A program made the position numbers and the translations under genes. 63,219 nucleotides of DNA from Acidaminococcus sp. (lineage in GTDB: Bacteria > Bacillota > Negativicutes > Acidaminococcales > Acidaminococcaceae), in assembly GCA_019416065.1 (NCBI GenBank), contig DXYB01000008.1:1-63219 (forward strand), read 5' to 3'. The number at the start of each line of letters is the position of its first letter. Within the stretch, counting starts at the first letter, position 1. Positions 26,260 through 34,330 of this stretch are shown one piece after another. Under the pieces are notes generated by a model, which searched no databases, was not told the origin of the DNA, and saw nothing but the letters and a program-made list of their open reading frames with translations.

Positions 26260-26310
26260 ACAGCGCTTTCTCTGGAAGTATTAGCCAGAAAAAGCGCTGT
26301 CTTGTATAAT
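26260..26310 (+). terminator. stem-loop after ftsY followed by a -10 element
   Basis: ACAGCGCTTT (26260-26269) pairs with AAAGCGCTGT (26291-26300), with an inner TCTGG/CCAGA pair. The tail has few U residues, so termination may be weak. TATAAT at 26305-26310 is the likely -10 of the next gene. Confidence 0.55.
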
Positions 26311-26344
26311 AAAGGAAGAATAGAAAATGACAGGAGGATGGGAA

Positions 26345-27142
26345 ATGGAAAGACCGTATATTTTTTGCCATATGGAAACCAGTCCGGATGGGAAAATTAT
26401 GGGAAAATATCTGTGGCTCCCTGAAGCGGTGGACGAAGGAGATTCCTTTGATGCCATCATTCACGGAAAAACGGCCCAGTACCAGTATGAGGCGTTACTT
26501 TTAGGCCGTACCACCATTGATGATAACTACACCTATTATGCCAAACCGGAGCTGGATGAAACAGCGGCTGTGGTTCCCAGCGGGGACTACCTGGCGGAGG
26601 GGGCAGCCCTGGGCCAGTACCTGATTGCGGTGGATAGCCATGGAAAATTGGCGTGGCAGGATAACGTAATGGATGAGGGGGACAAAAAAGCCCATGTGGT
26701 TGCGATTCTCACGGAAACTACGCCCAATGGGTATAAGGACTTTTTACGGCGCAAGGGTATCAGCTACCTGATTTGCGGCAAAGCCCATGTGGATCTGGCC
26801 CTTGCTTGCGAAAAAATCAAAACCTTGCTCCATGTAAAAACCATGATGCTGGGCGGCGGAGCTGTCCTTAATTGGAGCATGCTGCAGGCAGGGCTCGTGG
26901 ATGAACTGAGCCAAGTCATTACCCCTGCGGCTGACGGCAGTACGGAAACCCAGACCTTATTTATGGCAAAACCTGGTGTAACTACGGACCAGCCCATTAA
27001 ATTCAAACCGCTTTCTGCAAAAATCATGGCGGACGGGGCCGTATGGATTCGCTGGAAAGTGGGGGAAAAGAGTACCTTTGATTTTGACAGTGATCCGGAA
27101 TTTAAAGAAGTGATGGATATGATTAAAGCCCATCGGCAGTAA
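26345..27142 (+). CDS. RibD C-terminal domain / dihydrofolate reductase-like protein
   Basis: A 265-residue protein of the RibD reductase superfamily: RPYIFCHMETSPDGKI at the start, a central VDSHGKLAWQ, and MLGGGAVLNWSMLQAGLVDELSQ, the NADPH-binding glycine-rich loop. RibD_C enzymes reduce a ribosylated pyrimidine in riboflavin synthesis or act as stand-alone NADPH reductases. With no deaminase domain and no rib genes nearby, the role here is open. ATG 26345 follows AGGAGG. It appears to be a single-gene unit with its own terminator. Confidence 0.8.
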   Translation: MERPYIFCHMETSPDGKIMGKYLWLPEAVDEGDSFDAIIHGKTAQYQYEALLLGRTTIDDNYTYYAKPELDETAAVVPSGDYLAEGAALGQYLIAVDSHGKLAWQDNVMDEGDKKAHVVAILTETTPNGYKDFLRRKGISYLICGKAHVDLALACEKIKTLLHVKTMMLGGGAVLNWSMLQAGLVDELSQVITPAADGSTETQTLFMAKPGVTTDQPIKFKPLSAKIMADGAVWIRWKVGEKSTFDFDSDPEFKEVMDMIKAHRQ

Positions 27143-27154
27143 TTTCTAAAAACG

Positions 27155-27185
27155 GAGGCAGTGCAGCGTGCGCTGTCTCTTTTTT
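27155..27185 (+). terminator. terminator after the reductase gene
   Basis: GAGGCAGTGC and GCGCTGTCTC form a stem with small mismatches, followed by TTTTTT at 27180-27185. Confidence 0.75.
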
Positions 27186-27218
27186 CATGGGAAACGTGAA
27201 CTATTTGTGTTATTTTCC

Positions 27219-27248
27219 TTGCCAGAGATCCCTACTATGAATTATAAT
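27219..27248 (+). promoter_or_regulatory. promoter of the ABC importer operon
   Basis: TTGCCA (27219-27224), 18-bp spacer, TATAAT (27243-27248), about 50 bases before the lipoprotein start. No clear Fur box is seen around it. Confidence 0.6.
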
Positions 27249-27299
27249 AAATGTATTAAAGTTCTGATTTTTAATTCTTTTCGGAAAGGATGCGATGGC

Positions 27300-28340
27300 A
27301 TGAACAAAAAGAAGTGGTTAGCGGCAGCAGCAGCCTTAGTGGCCTGTGGATCTTTGCTGCTGGCAGGATGTGGCAGTGAACAAAAAACAGCAGATGGGAA
27401 AAAAGGAGTATCGGGAGACGTGATGGTGTATACGTCCATGTATCCGGATATTGTGAATTCCATGTGCAAACCCAATGTGCAAAAAGCCTTCCCGGATTTG
27501 AAAGTCAGCTGGTTCCAGGGTGGAACGGAAAAAATCAAGACCAAAATCGCCGGCGAGTTGAAAGCAAATAAAATCAGTGACGATGTACTAATGGTGGCGG
27601 ATCCTTCCTACTATATTTACCTGAAGGAAAAAGGGCAGCTACTGGACTATAAGTCCCCGGAAATCCAACACCACATTATGGAAGTTGATAAAGATGGAGC
27701 CTGGGCGGCCGTGCGGGTCTGCAATATGATCATTGCCTATAACAAGGATAAGCTGGATCCGAAGGATGTCCCTACCGGCTGGGAAGATTTGAAGAACCCT
27801 AAATACAAAGGGCGGATCGCCATGCCAAACCCGCTTCTTTCTGGAACGGCTTACGTAGCAGTGGGTGCCTTGGCTGATAAATTTGGCTGGGACTACTTTA
27901 ATGCCTTAAAGGCCAACGGCTTACGGGTAGAAGAGGGCAACAGCGCCATTCAAAACAAGCTGCTTACAGGGGAATATATGGCGGCCATTATTCTGGAAGA
28001 AAACATCCTGAAATTGCAGCAAACCAAGAAAGAACCGTTGGAAGTGGTGTATCCTAAAGAAGGCTGCATCCTGATTTCTTCTCCGATTGGAATTTTTAAA
28101 GCTACCAAGAATCCCGATGGGGCCAAAGCCCTCACCGACTGGTGGCTCAGCAAGGAAGGACAGGCCGCTGTCACCGCCGGGTGGATGCACTCGGTGCGGG
28201 ATGATGTGGAAAAACCCAAAGGAGCCAAATACAGCTTACAAGAGCTGCTGAAAAATGCCTTAAAAGTAGATTGGGAGAAATTGACCCGGGACGAATCCAA
28301 GATCAAAGAAGAATTCCGTTCCAGAGTCATGGATGCCTGA
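27300..28340 (+). CDS. ABC transporter substrate-binding lipoprotein, iron/phosphonate class
   Basis: A 346-residue lipoprotein. Met 27300 (MNKKKWLAAA) is chosen because it begins a signal peptide ending in the lipobox LLLAGC; longer frames add an implausible tail. The body has the family-1 binding-protein pattern: VMVYTSMYPDIVN, VSWFQGGTEKIKTK, DVLMVADPSYYIYLKEKG, FKATKNPDGAKALTDWWLSKEGQAA. Close families bind ferric iron (FbpA-like) or 2-aminoethylphosphonate; the ligand cannot be fixed. It is the first gene of a binding protein-permease-ATPase operon, separated from the permease by a hairpin. Confidence 0.88.
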   Translation: MNKKKWLAAAAALVACGSLLLAGCGSEQKTADGKKGVSGDVMVYTSMYPDIVNSMCKPNVQKAFPDLKVSWFQGGTEKIKTKIAGELKANKISDDVLMVADPSYYIYLKEKGQLLDYKSPEIQHHIMEVDKDGAWAAVRVCNMIIAYNKDKLDPKDVPTGWEDLKNPKYKGRIAMPNPLLSGTAYVAVGALADKFGWDYFNALKANGLRVEEGNSAIQNKLLTGEYMAAIILEENILKLQQTKKEPLEVVYPKEGCILISSPIGIFKATKNPDGAKALTDWWLSKEGQAAVTAGWMHSVRDDVEKPKGAKYSLQELLKNALKVDWEKLTRDESKIKEEFRSRVMDA

Positions 28341-28383
28341 TTGCGTAGTATATTGCCGTAGTTGCATGATCGACTGGGAACTA

Positions 28384-28430
28384 GAGGAGTCAGGGACTGG
28401 ACACCCAGCCCCGGCTCCTCTTTCTTCTCC
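28384..28430 (+). terminator. intercistronic hairpin between binding protein and permease
   Basis: GAGGAG (28384-28389) pairs with CTCCTC (28415-28420) with further inner GC pairing, followed by TTTCTTCT. Hairpins at this place commonly stop or stabilise part of the message so that the binding protein outnumbers the permease. Confidence 0.6.
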
Positions 28431-28452
28431 ATGAAATCCAAAGGAGCTTATA

Positions 28453-30135
28453 GTGAAAAAATGGAATCTTCCTCGGATTGACAGTAAATTCGTGGTTATT
28501 ACCCTATCGGTAGTTCTCTTGCTCTATTTTATCGTAATGCCCTTAACCGTTTTGATCTATGACAGCGTTATGATCGACGGGTCCTTGGATCTTAGCCAAT
28601 ACGCCGTGGTTTACAGCCAGAAGGTCAATTTGACAGCGCTGCGCAATACAGTGGAAATTTCCCTTCTGGTGATGCTGCTCAGTGTCCTGATCACGTTTCC
28701 CCTTGCCTGGCTTATTGGTCGCACGGACCTGCCGGGACGGAAACGGTTTCGTACCATTCTGGTCGCCAGCTACATGATTCCTCCTTATGTGGGGGCCATC
28801 GCCTGGACGCAGCTGTTAAACCCGGATGTGGGGTATTTGAATCAGCTGCTGCAGACGCTTTTTTCCTTATCCCAGGCTCCGTTTAACATTTATACCAAAG
28901 GCGGCTTGATCTGGGTCTTAACGCTCTTTTATTCTCCCTTTGCCTTTATCACCATTTCCCGGGCCATGGAAAAAATGGACCCCACGCTGGAAGAAGCCTC
29001 CCGGGTGGCGGGCGCTTCCCCTTTAAAAGCGTTGTGGGATGTGACGTTGCCATTAATGGCACCCAGTATTTTGGCAGGAGGGCTGCTCGTTTTTATCAGT
29101 GCTGGTTCCTGCTTTGGGATTCCTGCCATTGTGGGCATGCCGGGCAATATTGAAGTTTTGACCACCCGAATAGTTTCCTTTGTGTACATGGGGGATGACC
29201 AAGGCATTCGCAATGCCACCACCCTTGCTGTGTCCCTGATGTTTTTGGCAAACGGACTGCTATTTTTCATGACCTGGATGCTGGGGCGCAAGGATTACAC
29301 CACCATCAGCGGAAAAAGCACCCGGCCTGTCCTAGTGGAACTGGGCAAATGGAAAGGCCTTGCTACCTTTTTTGTGGCGGCCTATGCGTTTATTGCCGTG
29401 ATTTTGCCGCTAGGCTCCATTGTCATGACCTCTTTTATGGTGAGCATGTCCAAGGGCATTCAACTGGATAATTTTGGTATCGATGCCTGGATCCCGGTCC
29501 TGGAAAACAGCCAGTACCTAGCGTGCATTTGGAGATCGCTGGGCTATGCCTTTATCTCTGCCTGTATCGGTACGCTGCTTGCTCTTTTTGTGGCGTATTT
29601 ATCGGTTAAAACCAAAGTGCGTGGCCGCTCCCTTCCGGATATTCTAGTGATGGTAGGCGGGAGTACCCCCAGCGTGGTTATTGCGTTGGCACTGATTATT
29701 TTCTTCTCCGGCAATTATGGACTGAACCTGTATTCCAGCATGTGGATTTTGATTGCCAGCTACCTGGTGAAATACATGACCATGAGCGTGCGCACCATTG
29801 CCGCGTCGCTTAGCCAGGTTTCCACCAGCCTGGAAGAAGCGGGGCTTAATGCAGGGGCGGATTGGCTGCGGATCTGCAAAGATATTATTATGCCGCTGAT
29901 TGCGCCATCCATTGTGGCCGGCTGGTTTTTGATCTTTATGCCCAGCTTTTACGAACTGACCATGTCCAATCTGCTCTACGGCAGTGAAACCCAGACCATC
30001 GGGGTATTGCTCTATGAACTGCAAACCTATGCCGATACCCAGAATGCGTCGGTGCTATCCGTGGTTATTTTGCTGATTGTCATGGTCGGGAACTTGATCC
30101 TAAATAAAGTGTCCAAAGGAAATATTGCCATTTAA
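28453..30135 (+). CDS. ABC transporter permease, two fused halves (FbpB-like)
   Basis: A 560-residue membrane protein with about 12 hydrophobic segments in two similar halves. Each half carries an EAA loop: LEEASRVAGASPLKALWDVT in the first and LEEAGLNAGADWLRICKDI in the second. These contact the ATPase. Such double permeases are typical of the ferric-iron/phosphonate family. The GTG start at 28453 has AAAGGAG upstream. The ATPase gene follows 14 bases after the stop. Confidence 0.92.
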   Translation: MKKWNLPRIDSKFVVITLSVVLLLYFIVMPLTVLIYDSVMIDGSLDLSQYAVVYSQKVNLTALRNTVEISLLVMLLSVLITFPLAWLIGRTDLPGRKRFRTILVASYMIPPYVGAIAWTQLLNPDVGYLNQLLQTLFSLSQAPFNIYTKGGLIWVLTLFYSPFAFITISRAMEKMDPTLEEASRVAGASPLKALWDVTLPLMAPSILAGGLLVFISAGSCFGIPAIVGMPGNIEVLTTRIVSFVYMGDDQGIRNATTLAVSLMFLANGLLFFMTWMLGRKDYTTISGKSTRPVLVELGKWKGLATFFVAAYAFIAVILPLGSIVMTSFMVSMSKGIQLDNFGIDAWIPVLENSQYLACIWRSLGYAFISACIGTLLALFVAYLSVKTKVRGRSLPDILVMVGGSTPSVVIALALIIFFSGNYGLNLYSSMWILIASYLVKYMTMSVRTIAASLSQVSTSLEEAGLNAGADWLRICKDIIMPLIAPSIVAGWFLIFMPSFYELTMSNLLYGSETQTIGVLLYELQTYADTQNASVLSVVILLIVMVGNLILNKVSKGNIAI

Positions 30136-30149
30136 CGAGGAGGAAAACT

Positions 30150-31220
30150 GTGTCTCAAGTAACCTTAACCCATTTATATAAACGGTTTGGAAGTGTCACC
30201 GCCGTAGGGGATTTTAATCTGGAAGTAGGGGACGGGGAATTTGTTTCCTTCCTGGGCCCTTCCGGCTGCGGCAAATCCACCACTCTGCGTATGATTGCCG
30301 GGTTTGAACGTCCCACAGAAGGCAATATCCTTTTGGGAGATACGGTGGTGAGCAGTGCGGAAACCGGTGTCTTTCTGCCGCCGGAAAAACGGAATATCGG
30401 GATGGTGTTTCAGTCCTATGCGGTCTGGCCCCATATGACCGTGGCCGATAATGTGGCCTATCCCCTAAAGATTCAGGGCGTAGCCAAAGAAGAACGGGCT
30501 AAACGGGTACAGGAAGCCCTGGAAATGGTGCACCTGGAACGCTATGGAGAGCGCTTTCCCAGCCAATTGTCCGGAGGCCAGCAGCAGCGGGTAGCACTAG
30601 CTCGGGCCCTTATTGCCCATCCGGGGCTTTTGCTCCTGGATGAACCACTATCCAACTTAGATGCCAAACTACGAGAAAGCATGCGGTTTGAAATTTCTTC
30701 CCTGCAAAAGCGGCTAGGGATCACGGTGATTTACGTCACACACGACCAATCCGAAGCCATGACCATGAGCGACCGGATTGTGGTGATGAATGCCGGCGTG
30801 GTGCAGCAGATCGGGCGCCCCTATGATGTGTATACCCGTCCTGCCAATAAAATGGTGGCGGATTTTATCGGCCTGGTGAATTTCTTGCCGGCGGAAGTAA
30901 AAGGAGACCGGGTATTTATCAAAAATACCGCTATTTCCTTCCCCAACACCGTGGGACTTCCCCAGGGCGACGCCACCATCGCCGTACGACCGGAAAATCT
31001 TTCCTTGTCTAAACAGGGCGGCATGCTCCAGGGAACGGTAAAGCACCGCTTCTATATGGGCAATGCGGTGGATTATCGCATCCAGGTGAAAGATCACGAA
31101 CTGCGGGTCATTACCCATGGCAATTCCTATCACCAATGGGACGACGGGGAAACAGTTTACGTGGATTTAGAAGATGTGATTTTGCTGGGCAGCGAAAAAA
31201 GTACGTATGTTGTAACGTGA
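30150..31220 (+). CDS. ABC transporter ATP-binding protein (FbpC/PotA type)
   Basis: A 356-residue ATPase. Walker A GPSGCGKST is near residue 36, the Q-loop VFQSYAVWPH near 92, the signature LSGGQQQRVALARAL near 139, Walker B LLLDEPLSNLDAKLRE near 158, and the H-loop VTHDQSEAM near 198. The last 120 residues form a TOBE-like regulatory domain (GDATIAVRPENLSLS), as in the CUT1/iron-phosphonate group. The start is GTG 30150 with AGGAGG upstream. Together with the two genes before it, it completes an importer. Confidence 0.95.
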   Translation: MSQVTLTHLYKRFGSVTAVGDFNLEVGDGEFVSFLGPSGCGKSTTLRMIAGFERPTEGNILLGDTVVSSAETGVFLPPEKRNIGMVFQSYAVWPHMTVADNVAYPLKIQGVAKEERAKRVQEALEMVHLERYGERFPSQLSGGQQQRVALARALIAHPGLLLLDEPLSNLDAKLRESMRFEISSLQKRLGITVIYVTHDQSEAMTMSDRIVVMNAGVVQQIGRPYDVYTRPANKMVADFIGLVNFLPAEVKGDRVFIKNTAISFPNTVGLPQGDATIAVRPENLSLSKQGGMLQGTVKHRFYMGNAVDYRIQVKDHELRVITHGNSYHQWDDGETVYVDLEDVILLGSEKSTYVVT

Positions 31221-31251
31221 GAGACGTTGCAAGAAAAAATAAAAGAAACAG

Positions 31252-31284
31252 GGAACCATCGCCTTATTGCGAGGTTCCTTTTTC
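31252..31284 (+). terminator. terminator after the ABC importer operon
   Basis: GGAACCATCGC (31252-31262) pairs with GCGAGGTTCC (31269-31278), with one bulge, followed by TTTTTCTT. Confidence 0.8.
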
Positions 31285-31293
31285 TTATGTCCA

Positions 31294-31322
31294 TTGACAC
31301 AAACCCTATTTACTCTTATAGT
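31294..31322 (+). promoter_or_regulatory. promoter of hemW
   Basis: Consensus TTGACA (31294-31299), 17-bp spacer, TATAGT (31317-31322), 53 bp before the start codon. Confidence 0.75.
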
Positions 31323-31374
31323 AGGAAAGAAACTAATGCAACGGTTGAAAAACTAAGGTAAGTGAGGTTGCGAC

Positions 31375-32517
31375 ATGACTAAACCCTGGGAATCCTATCA
31401 GGGAATCTATATTCATATTCCCTTTTGTGTACAAAAGTGCAACTACTGTGATTTTGCTTCGTATAAAGTCTCCAGCCGTGATGTGATGGAGGCGTATGTC
31501 AACCGGTTAGTGGCAGAAATTGAAGAAAAGGACATCACAGTACCGGTGGCGGAAGGGGCCACGCTCTATTTTGGGGGCGGTACGCCCAGTGTTTTGCCGG
31601 TGGACCTTTTAGAAAAGGTGGTGCAGGCGCTTATGGCGAAAACCCTATGGAACCATCCCAAGGAAGTCACCCTAGAGGCCAATCCGGGAACGGTCAATCG
31701 CGCTAAGCTGCAGGCGTATCGGGATTTAGGCATTAATCGCTTGTCCTTGGGCATCCAATCCTTTCAGGACGCAGAACTGCGCCGTATGGGGCGGATTCAC
31801 ACGGCGGAAAAAGCCAGGGAGACCATTGCAATGGCCCGGGAAGCGGGCTTTTTGCATATAAATGGGGACTTGATCTACGGGTATCCAGGGCAGACGGTGG
31901 AAAGCGTACAGGATTCCCTGGAACAATTGCTCAGCACTGGGGTGGATCACATCTCCGTCTATGGTCTTACCGTGGAAAAGGGCACGCCGCTGGAAAAACA
32001 GCTGACAACGCAAGCGCTATACCTTCCTGATGATGATACCACGGGGGATATGTATGACTGTATTATGAGCTGCTTACTAAAGGCAGGATATGAACGCTAC
32101 GAAATTTCCAATTTTGCACGTCCAGGGCATGCATCCCGGCATAATCAGGTGTACTGGCATTACAATCCTTACCTGGCCTTTGGGGCGGCGGCGACGGGGT
32201 TTGACGGAAAGCGCCGGTACACCAATCCGGCAACAATAGAAGCGTATAGCAGTGGAAAAGCGCCGGAAGAGGAAGTACTGACGGATCAGGAGCGGGAGGA
32301 AGAACTGGTCTTTATGAGCCTGCGCACGGCAAAGGGGCTGTCTCTAGCAGAATTTCAAGAGCGGGTGGGAAAATCCTTTAGGGACGAATATGGCCCCGCT
32401 TTGGCCCATTGCCTGGCACAGGGATGGCTTATAGAGCGCAAGGGGAGAGTCTCTCCTACAGCGCTAGGAATGCGCTATGGGAATTTATTATTTGAGGCAT
32501 TTTTGCAAGGAACCTAA
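31375..32517 (+). CDS. hemW: radical SAM protein HemW (heme chaperone-like)
   Basis: A 380-residue radical SAM protein. The iron-sulfur motif is C18-V-Q-K-C22-N-Y-C25, followed by FGGGTPSVL and the EANPGT motif, then a HemN_C-like C-terminal domain. HemW proteins resemble coproporphyrinogen III dehydrogenase HemN but lack its full set of residues and act in heme handling; many are still annotated as HemN. This gene directly precedes hrcA, the usual Firmicute order (lepA-hemW-hrcA), although lepA is absent from this place. Confidence 0.92.
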   Translation: MTKPWESYQGIYIHIPFCVQKCNYCDFASYKVSSRDVMEAYVNRLVAEIEEKDITVPVAEGATLYFGGGTPSVLPVDLLEKVVQALMAKTLWNHPKEVTLEANPGTVNRAKLQAYRDLGINRLSLGIQSFQDAELRRMGRIHTAEKARETIAMAREAGFLHINGDLIYGYPGQTVESVQDSLEQLLSTGVDHISVYGLTVEKGTPLEKQLTTQALYLPDDDTTGDMYDCIMSCLLKAGYERYEISNFARPGHASRHNQVYWHYNPYLAFGAAATGFDGKRRYTNPATIEAYSSGKAPEEEVLTDQEREEELVFMSLRTAKGLSLAEFQERVGKSFRDEYGPALAHCLAQGWLIERKGRVSPTALGMRYGNLLFEAFLQGT

Positions 32518-32535
32518 CAATTCCTGAAAAAACTA

Positions 32536-32564
32536 TTGACATTTTGACTAAAGAGGTGTATCGT
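32536..32564 (+). promoter_or_regulatory. promoter of the hrcA-grpE-dnaK-dnaJ operon
   Basis: TTGACA (32536-32541), 17-bp spacer, TATCGT (32559-32564). The start point would fall just before the CIRCE element. Confidence 0.7.
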
Positions 32565-32576
32565 TACCATTAGATA

Positions 32577-32603
32577 TTAGCACTCCAAACATTAGAGTGC
32601 TAA
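32577..32603 (+). promoter_or_regulatory. CIRCE element, HrcA operator
   Basis: TTAGCACTC (32577-32585), nine bases, GAGTGCTAA (32595-32603): a perfect match to the CIRCE inverted repeat. HrcA binds here to repress the heat-shock operon. Confidence 0.98.
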
Positions 32604-32619
32604 CAATCCAAGAAAAGAG

Positions 32620-33663
32620 ATGATTACAGTGCTAAGCAACCGTCAAAAAAAGATTCTTCAAATCATTATTGAAGATTATATTGAAACGGCCGAGCCTGTA
32701 GGATCTCGGACCATTGCCAGAAAGTACAATCTGGGAATCAGCCCTGCTACCATCCGCAATGAAATGAGCGATCTGGAGCTTTTGGGGTATTTGGAACAGC
32801 CCTATACGTCTTCCGGACGGATTCCATCGGCGGCGGCGTACCGGTACTATGTGGATACCTTAGCGGAGCCGCAGCAATTGACACCTAATGATATGGCACT
32901 CATTCACAACTGGTTTCGGGAGCGGGTTCATAGCATTGATGATATTTTCCAATCCACGGCCAAGATCCTTTCCCGAATGAGCAAAAATGTGTCCGTGGTG
33001 CTCGCCAATAAGGATAGCCAGCGTTCATTTTTTTATTTACGCTTTCTGCCCCTTACGGCACACCAGGCAATTTTGTGCATCGTAGCCAGTGACGGCCAGA
33101 TGGATAACAGTGTGATCCAGATCCCGGCGGGAATGAGCGCATTGGAACTAGAAACCTTGGCCCAGCGGGTGACCAACAAACTGCAAGGCATGGAACTGAC
33201 AGATATCACCGATGCGGTGCTCCAGGAAGTGAAAGAAGCCATTGCCGGAGATAAGCGCCTGTATGCGTCCTTGATCCAGGTGATCAAACAAATGCAAAAA
33301 GGCCAGTCCCAAAACAAAATGTTTTTGGGCGGTACCAAGCAGCTGTTGTCGCAACCGGAATTTAAGGATCCGGAGCGGGTGAAGGAACTGTTGGGTGTGC
33401 TGGAAGAAGGACAAATGCTGCGGGATATGTTGATGGCCGGTAAAGATTCTGGACTGAAGGTCACTATCGGCAGCGAAAATAAATTTTCCGGCATTCAAGA
33501 TTGCAGCATGGTGCAGGCAACCTACCAGCTCAATGGACAGGTGGTAGGAACGCTGGCCGTGCTGGGACCAACACGAATGGAATACCGTAAGGTCATTTCC
33601 GTGATGGAGTACCTGCACGATTATCTGCGTGTGGTGATGCGTAAAATGGATGAGTTGAAGTAG
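32620..33663 (+). CDS. hrcA: heat-inducible transcription repressor HrcA
   Basis: A 347-residue repressor. The N-terminal winged helix is clear (LSNRQKKILQIIIEDYIETA, EPVGSRTIARKYNLGISPAT), followed by the GAF-like core and a C-terminal dimerisation part. It binds the CIRCE element 16 bp upstream of its own gene and is kept active by GroEL, so misfolded protein releases the operon. The start may be ATG 32620 or GTG 32629, which is better spaced from AAAGAG. The operon continues with grpE, dnaK and dnaJ. Confidence 0.96.
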   Translation: MITVLSNRQKKILQIIIEDYIETAEPVGSRTIARKYNLGISPATIRNEMSDLELLGYLEQPYTSSGRIPSAAAYRYYVDTLAEPQQLTPNDMALIHNWFRERVHSIDDIFQSTAKILSRMSKNVSVVLANKDSQRSFFYLRFLPLTAHQAILCIVASDGQMDNSVIQIPAGMSALELETLAQRVTNKLQGMELTDITDAVLQEVKEAIAGDKRLYASLIQVIKQMQKGQSQNKMFLGGTKQLLSQPEFKDPERVKELLGVLEEGQMLRDMLMAGKDSGLKVTIGSENKFSGIQDCSMVQATYQLNGQVVGTLAVLGPTRMEYRKVISVMEYLHDYLRVVMRKMDELK

Positions 33664-33671
33664 GAGGAACT

Positions 33672-34277
33672 ATGGAAGGGACAAAGCAGGAAACAGCAGA
33701 AACCATGAAAACGGGCGTTACGGATAATAAAGAGCCGGATACGACCCAAACCATGCAAGGGGATGCTGCGCATACGGAAACGGCCCAGGAAGAAACCCAA
33801 ACGGCCACACCGGATGCACGAGATGAAAAAATTAAAGAACAGGAAGCCCAGATCGCCGATCTTCAAAACAGACTATTGCGTTTACAGGCTGATTTTACCA
33901 ATTTCCGCAAGCGGAATACAGAAGAGCGGGAAAAATTAGGGCGCTATGTGACCAGCCAGGTTGCCCGGGAGTTTTTGAAAGTCCTGGACAATTTCCAGCG
34001 GGCAGAAGCCAGCATGGAAACCGATAGCGATGGCACGGCCCTGCAAGTGGGCATGGAAAAAATCCACAAGCAGTTTGCCAAAGCCCTGGAAACGCTGCAC
34101 ATTGAAGAGATCCCTGCGGAAGGAAAACCCTTTGATCCGCAAGTACACGAAGCGGTGATGCAGGGATCCAACCCAGATCTACCTGATGAAAGCATTGATT
34201 TGGTGCTGGAAAAAGGGTACCGCATTGGGGATGACGTGATTCGCCACTCCAAGGTGCGGGTTGTACGTAATTCTTAA
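33672..34277 (+). CDS. grpE: nucleotide exchange factor GrpE
   Basis: A 201-residue cochaperone that drives ADP release from DnaK. The first 55 residues are acidic and disordered (many T, E and Q); a long coiled coil follows (KIKEQEAQIADLQNRLLRLQ); then the conserved core RLQADFTNFRKR and the beta-wing end (PFDPQVHEAVMQGSNPDLPD; VLEKGYRIGDDVIRHSKVRV). It lies nine bases after hrcA, with AGGAGG before the start. Confidence 0.97.
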   Translation: MEGTKQETAETMKTGVTDNKEPDTTQTMQGDAAHTETAQEETQTATPDARDEKIKEQEAQIADLQNRLLRLQADFTNFRKRNTEEREKLGRYVTSQVAREFLKVLDNFQRAEASMETDSDGTALQVGMEKIHKQFAKALETLHIEEIPAEGKPFDPQVHEAVMQGSNPDLPDESIDLVLEKGYRIGDDVIRHSKVRVVRNS

Positions 34278-34330
34278 TACTACCGTATTGTACGTGTTGC
34301 AATACTTCCAAATTTGAGGAGGAATTCATT

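Noticed and set aside
27219..27299. Fur box before the ABC importer
   Set aside because: Only scattered AT-rich matches; no clear 19-bp palindrome, so iron control is not claimed.
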